NCBI GenBank assembly: GCA_029250565.1
Contig: JAQXFA010000128.1
Location: 1 to 6,729, forward strand
DNA: 6,729 nt
Origin: Candidatus Thalassarchaeaceae archaeon
GTDB taxonomy: Archaea > Thermoplasmatota > Poseidoniia > Poseidoniales > Thalassarchaeaceae
Direction: 5' to 3'
The notes under the pieces are model-generated. The model ran no database searches. It was not told the origin of the DNA and saw nothing but the letters and a program-made list of their open reading frames with translations. This document shows positions 4,558 to 6,729 of this stretch, piece after piece. The translations under genes and the position numbers were made by a program. Every line of letters begins with the position of its first letter. Positions within the stretch are counted from its first letter, which is position 1.

Positions 4558-6729
4558 TCAATTGCGATTCAACGTAAATGAATTGCTTTCCGAAATGGGC
4601 GCCATGCCCTTCAATCGCAAGCCTTTCATAGCGACAACCGGTTTACCATCCTGATTCACAACTAAGCAATCGTGTACAGTTACTCCATCGTCTTCCGTAC
4701 CTCTCCTCAAAGCGCGCATTCTTAGGGAATCTGTCTTTTCAGGAGTTCTAATCAACTCAAGCATTTCAATTCCAACTGGTAGAGATTGCAAACCATCAAT
4801 TTCCATTGCTATCATTCCGGCGTTCTGGAAACAGGCTTCGATTAACATCGGTTGAGCTTCTAATGTGACATCTCCAGCAGAGAATTGATTTGTATTTGGT
4901 AATTGATGACGAGATAATGCAATACCATCAACACCAAACATCTCATCAATGTTACATCCACTCAATATTCCGCCATGTGATTGGAATCTAGGACCGTGGA
5001 AGAATCGTTGGTAAACAAAATCTGAACCAAGGGCTACACCACCTCTTGAAGGTGTGCCGATTGATGGTAACTTCAATAATCCTCGATCTGCATCTTTCTT
5101 CAGCATCCTAACTAATCCTCTGTGGTGTATTCTTGGCTCTCCGAATACCTCTCCAGATTTGTTAATCAAATCAGATTCTAATCTGCATTTAACCCAGACA
5201 TTTTCTGAATTTTGATGTGAGAATTCAGCAACCAATCTCAATTTTTGTTCTTTTTTCAGCAATTTAATTGGTAAACCAAACCTAACTCCTGCGAAACCTA
5301 TTACTGAGCACGGGGGCCACAACAATTGTGCTCCTTGTGAAAACATTTCTAGAGCCATTACCCCTGGATGATATGGCACATTGTCGATAGCATGGTCTTC
5401 TAGGAATGGGTAATTATTGGCATCTATTGTACACTCATATGACAGTGAATCAAATGGTTGGTGGGCCACAACTTTGTCTACAAATGGGAAGCGGTTTGCG
5501 TCAGCCAACAACTCTGAAACATCAGGTGGCAAGCGCTGTGGAGGTTCTCGGTCAGAACCATCATCATTCAGAACTCCAAGGCTTCCTGCAAGTACGACTC
5601 TACGTTTACCACCTCTCATTACTTCATCAACGAACAGAGATACACCCTGCTCAACTGAAACTGTCTCAATACCTGCTTCCTCAAACACGCTTTCAATAGA
5701 GCCACGAGTTGCCATGCCAACATCTTGCCAACCAGTCCATGCCAAAGAAACACCGTGAGGTTCTGAATCGATGTGTGCAAGACGTGACATTTCTGCATCG
5801 AGTATACAATTTGCTGCGGCATAATCGGTTTGCCCCCCATTACCAAATCGACCTGCGATTGAAGTGAAAGAACAACAATATCGTAGTTCTTCGCTGTGGT
5901 CTTTTACAGAATTAATTAGAGACTGCCAACCATTAACCTTGACTGACATCACATTGCTAAAGGTATCCCAATCCTTGTCAGCAACCATTTTTGAATCTTC
6001 AATACCCGCTCCATGAATTATTCCAGTTATCGGAGAGCGCTTCTTCTTCAACTTCTTGAGAACCTTTCTGACCTGCCTACTAACTGTTACATCACAGGAG
6101 TGATAGGATGCAGTATTGCCACTTTCTTCTATGTCTGAAATGGTTTTATGGATATCAATTGAACGAACAATCTTTGACCATGCCTTTTCCCAATCAACGA
6201 TTGTAACTTTGCCGGACTTAGAATCACCTTGCATCTGTTCTCGTAATTCCATCTTCATTTGCTGTAGAGTTTCTTCTGATGCATCGGCTAAACTTGAAAG
6301 ATTGGCGTCAAGTTTGGTGCGTCCTAATAATGCAAAGTGACTGCCTATTCCCCGATTTGCTTGTGCTAGCCCAACAATACAGGCGGCTGTAACTCCTGAA
6401 CCACCCCCGGATACAATAAACACATCATCTGATTTTAGTGACTGCGGTTCAGATTCATGGGCTTCATCATAGATACAAACCTGCCATCTTCTACCATCAC
6501 CATCAATTCCAATTTCACGAGGACCCATGTGCTCTATTTCACTGAGTATTGTTGTCGCTAATTTATCTGCATTCACCAGTAGTTCAGGCGCAACATCAAT
6601 TGCTCTTGCTCTGATATTTGGCCTCTCTCTACCAAACGATTTGACTATTCCATGTGCGCCTGCACCTAGAGGATTGAAGCGATACCCACCATTTCCATGT
6701 CGGCCATCAAGTGCTGAAATAGAACATAC
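4558..6729 (-). CDS. Type I polyketide / PUFA-synthase-like (PfaA-like) megasynthase, C-terminal KR-DH part (partial)
   Basis: The frame is open from the TGA at 4558-4560 to the right edge, so 723 residues are visible and the N-terminus lies outside. The GTG at 6574-6576 is internal: the 51 residues before it (NPLGAGAHGIVKSFGRERPN, then RARAIDVAPE) match the structural subdomain of ketoreductases. Visible numbering follows. The ketoreductase cofactor loop is SGGGSGVTAAC at 107-117. A Lys-rich insertion at about 135-205 and YHSCDVT are typical of PfaA-type KRs. The catalytic set is complete: K264 (SVKVNGW), S290 (FTSIAGRFG), Y303 and N307 (DYAAAN). A dehydratase-type double hot-dog follows. 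The first half has H446 in LEDHAIDNVPYHPG, and the second half has HGPRFQ at 579-584 and LIEACFQ at 629-635. These domains would reduce and dehydrate the beta-keto acyl chain on a carrier domain. Ketosynthase, acyltransferase and carrier domains are expected upstream. A phosphopantetheinyl transferase gene follows directly. An enediyne- or other KR-DH iterative PKS is an alternative. Confidence 0.88.
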   Translation of the reverse strand, partial: VCSISALDGRHGNGGYRFNPLGAGAHGIVKSFGRERPNIRARAIDVAPELLVNADKLATTILSEIEHMGPREIGIDGDGRRWQVCIYDEAHESEPQSLKSDDVFIVSGGGSGVTAACIVGLAQANRGIGSHFALLGRTKLDANLSSLADASEETLQQMKMELREQMQGDSKSGKVTIVDWEKAWSKIVRSIDIHKTISDIEESGNTASYHSCDVTVSRQVRKVLKKLKKKRSPITGIIHGAGIEDSKMVADKDWDTFSNVMSVKVNGWQSLINSVKDHSEELRYCCSFTSIAGRFGNGGQTDYAAANCILDAEMSRLAHIDSEPHGVSLAWTGWQDVGMATRGSIESVFEEAGIETVSVEQGVSLFVDEVMRGGKRRVVLAGSLGVLNDDGSDREPPQRLPPDVSELLADANRFPFVDKVVAHQPFDSLSYECTIDANNYPFLEDHAIDNVPYHPGVMALEMFSQGAQLLWPPCSVIGFAGVRFGLPIKLLKKEQKLRLVAEFSHQNSENVWVKCRLESDLINKSGEVFGEPRIHHRGLVRMLKKDADRGLLKLPSIGTPSRGGVALGSDFVYQRFFHGPRFQSHGGILSGCNIDEMFGVDGIALSRHQLPNTNQFSAGDVTLEAQPMLIEACFQNAGMIAMEIDGLQSLPVGIEMLELIRTPEKTDSLRMRALRRGTEDDGVTVHDCLVVNQDGKPVVAMKGLRLKGMAPISESNSFTLNRN

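Noticed and set aside
4385..4654. An 89-residue plus-strand frame spanning the synthase-transferase junction
   Set aside because: It is antisense to both recognised genes and has no protein-like motif or start signal.
5406..6340. Plus-strand open frames opposite the KR-DH gene
   Set aside because: They overlap catalytic regions of the synthase and their translations look random.
1..6729. CRISPR array, insertion sequence or long direct repeats
   Set aside because: I saw no regularly spaced repeats, transposase frame or terminal inverted repeats by eye.

Overview
The window looks like a piece of an archaeal genome, most probably a marine planktonic euryarchaeon of the Marine Group II / Poseidoniales kind. 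The firm evidence for an archaeon is a 247-residue PCNA sliding clamp at 332-1075 and a tRNA-Gly(UCC) gene with no encoded CCA. The group assignment is an inference from moderate base composition, acidic proteins and gene content, and I could not test it by search.

Layout, left to right. Positions 1-225 hold the 3' end of an unrecognised, acidic, plus-strand gene that enters from the left edge. PCNA follows at 332-1075 (+), with a perfect 7-bp inverted repeat lying over its stop codon. A minus-strand tRNA-Gly(UCC) sits at 1131-1201. A 78-base divergent spacer (1202-1279) separates it from a plus-strand pair: a 72-residue two-helix membrane protein (1280-1498) and a 775-residue protein (1501-3828). 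The larger protein joins a secreted-type beta-rich ectodomain, an anchor helix and a complete 12-helix major facilitator (MFS) transporter.

The right half is on the minus strand and meets the transporter tail to tail with 5 bases between stop codons. In transcription order it contains the C-terminal part of a type I polyketide / polyunsaturated-fatty-acid (PfaA-like) synthase, and then an Sfp-type 4'-phosphopantetheinyl transferase. The synthase runs off the right edge; its frame stays open from the stop at 4558 to base 6729, giving 723 visible residues with ketoreductase and dehydratase (double hot-dog) domains. The transferase probably spans 3834-4529.

How they fit together: the transferase would load phosphopantetheine onto acyl carrier domains of the synthase. 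Those domains are expected upstream, outside the window, along with the ketosynthase and acyltransferase. An acyl-building megasynthase with its own activating enzyme is notable in an archaeon, whose membranes are made of isoprenoid ether lipids. The neighbouring MFS protein might export or sense the product, but nothing beyond adjacency supports that.
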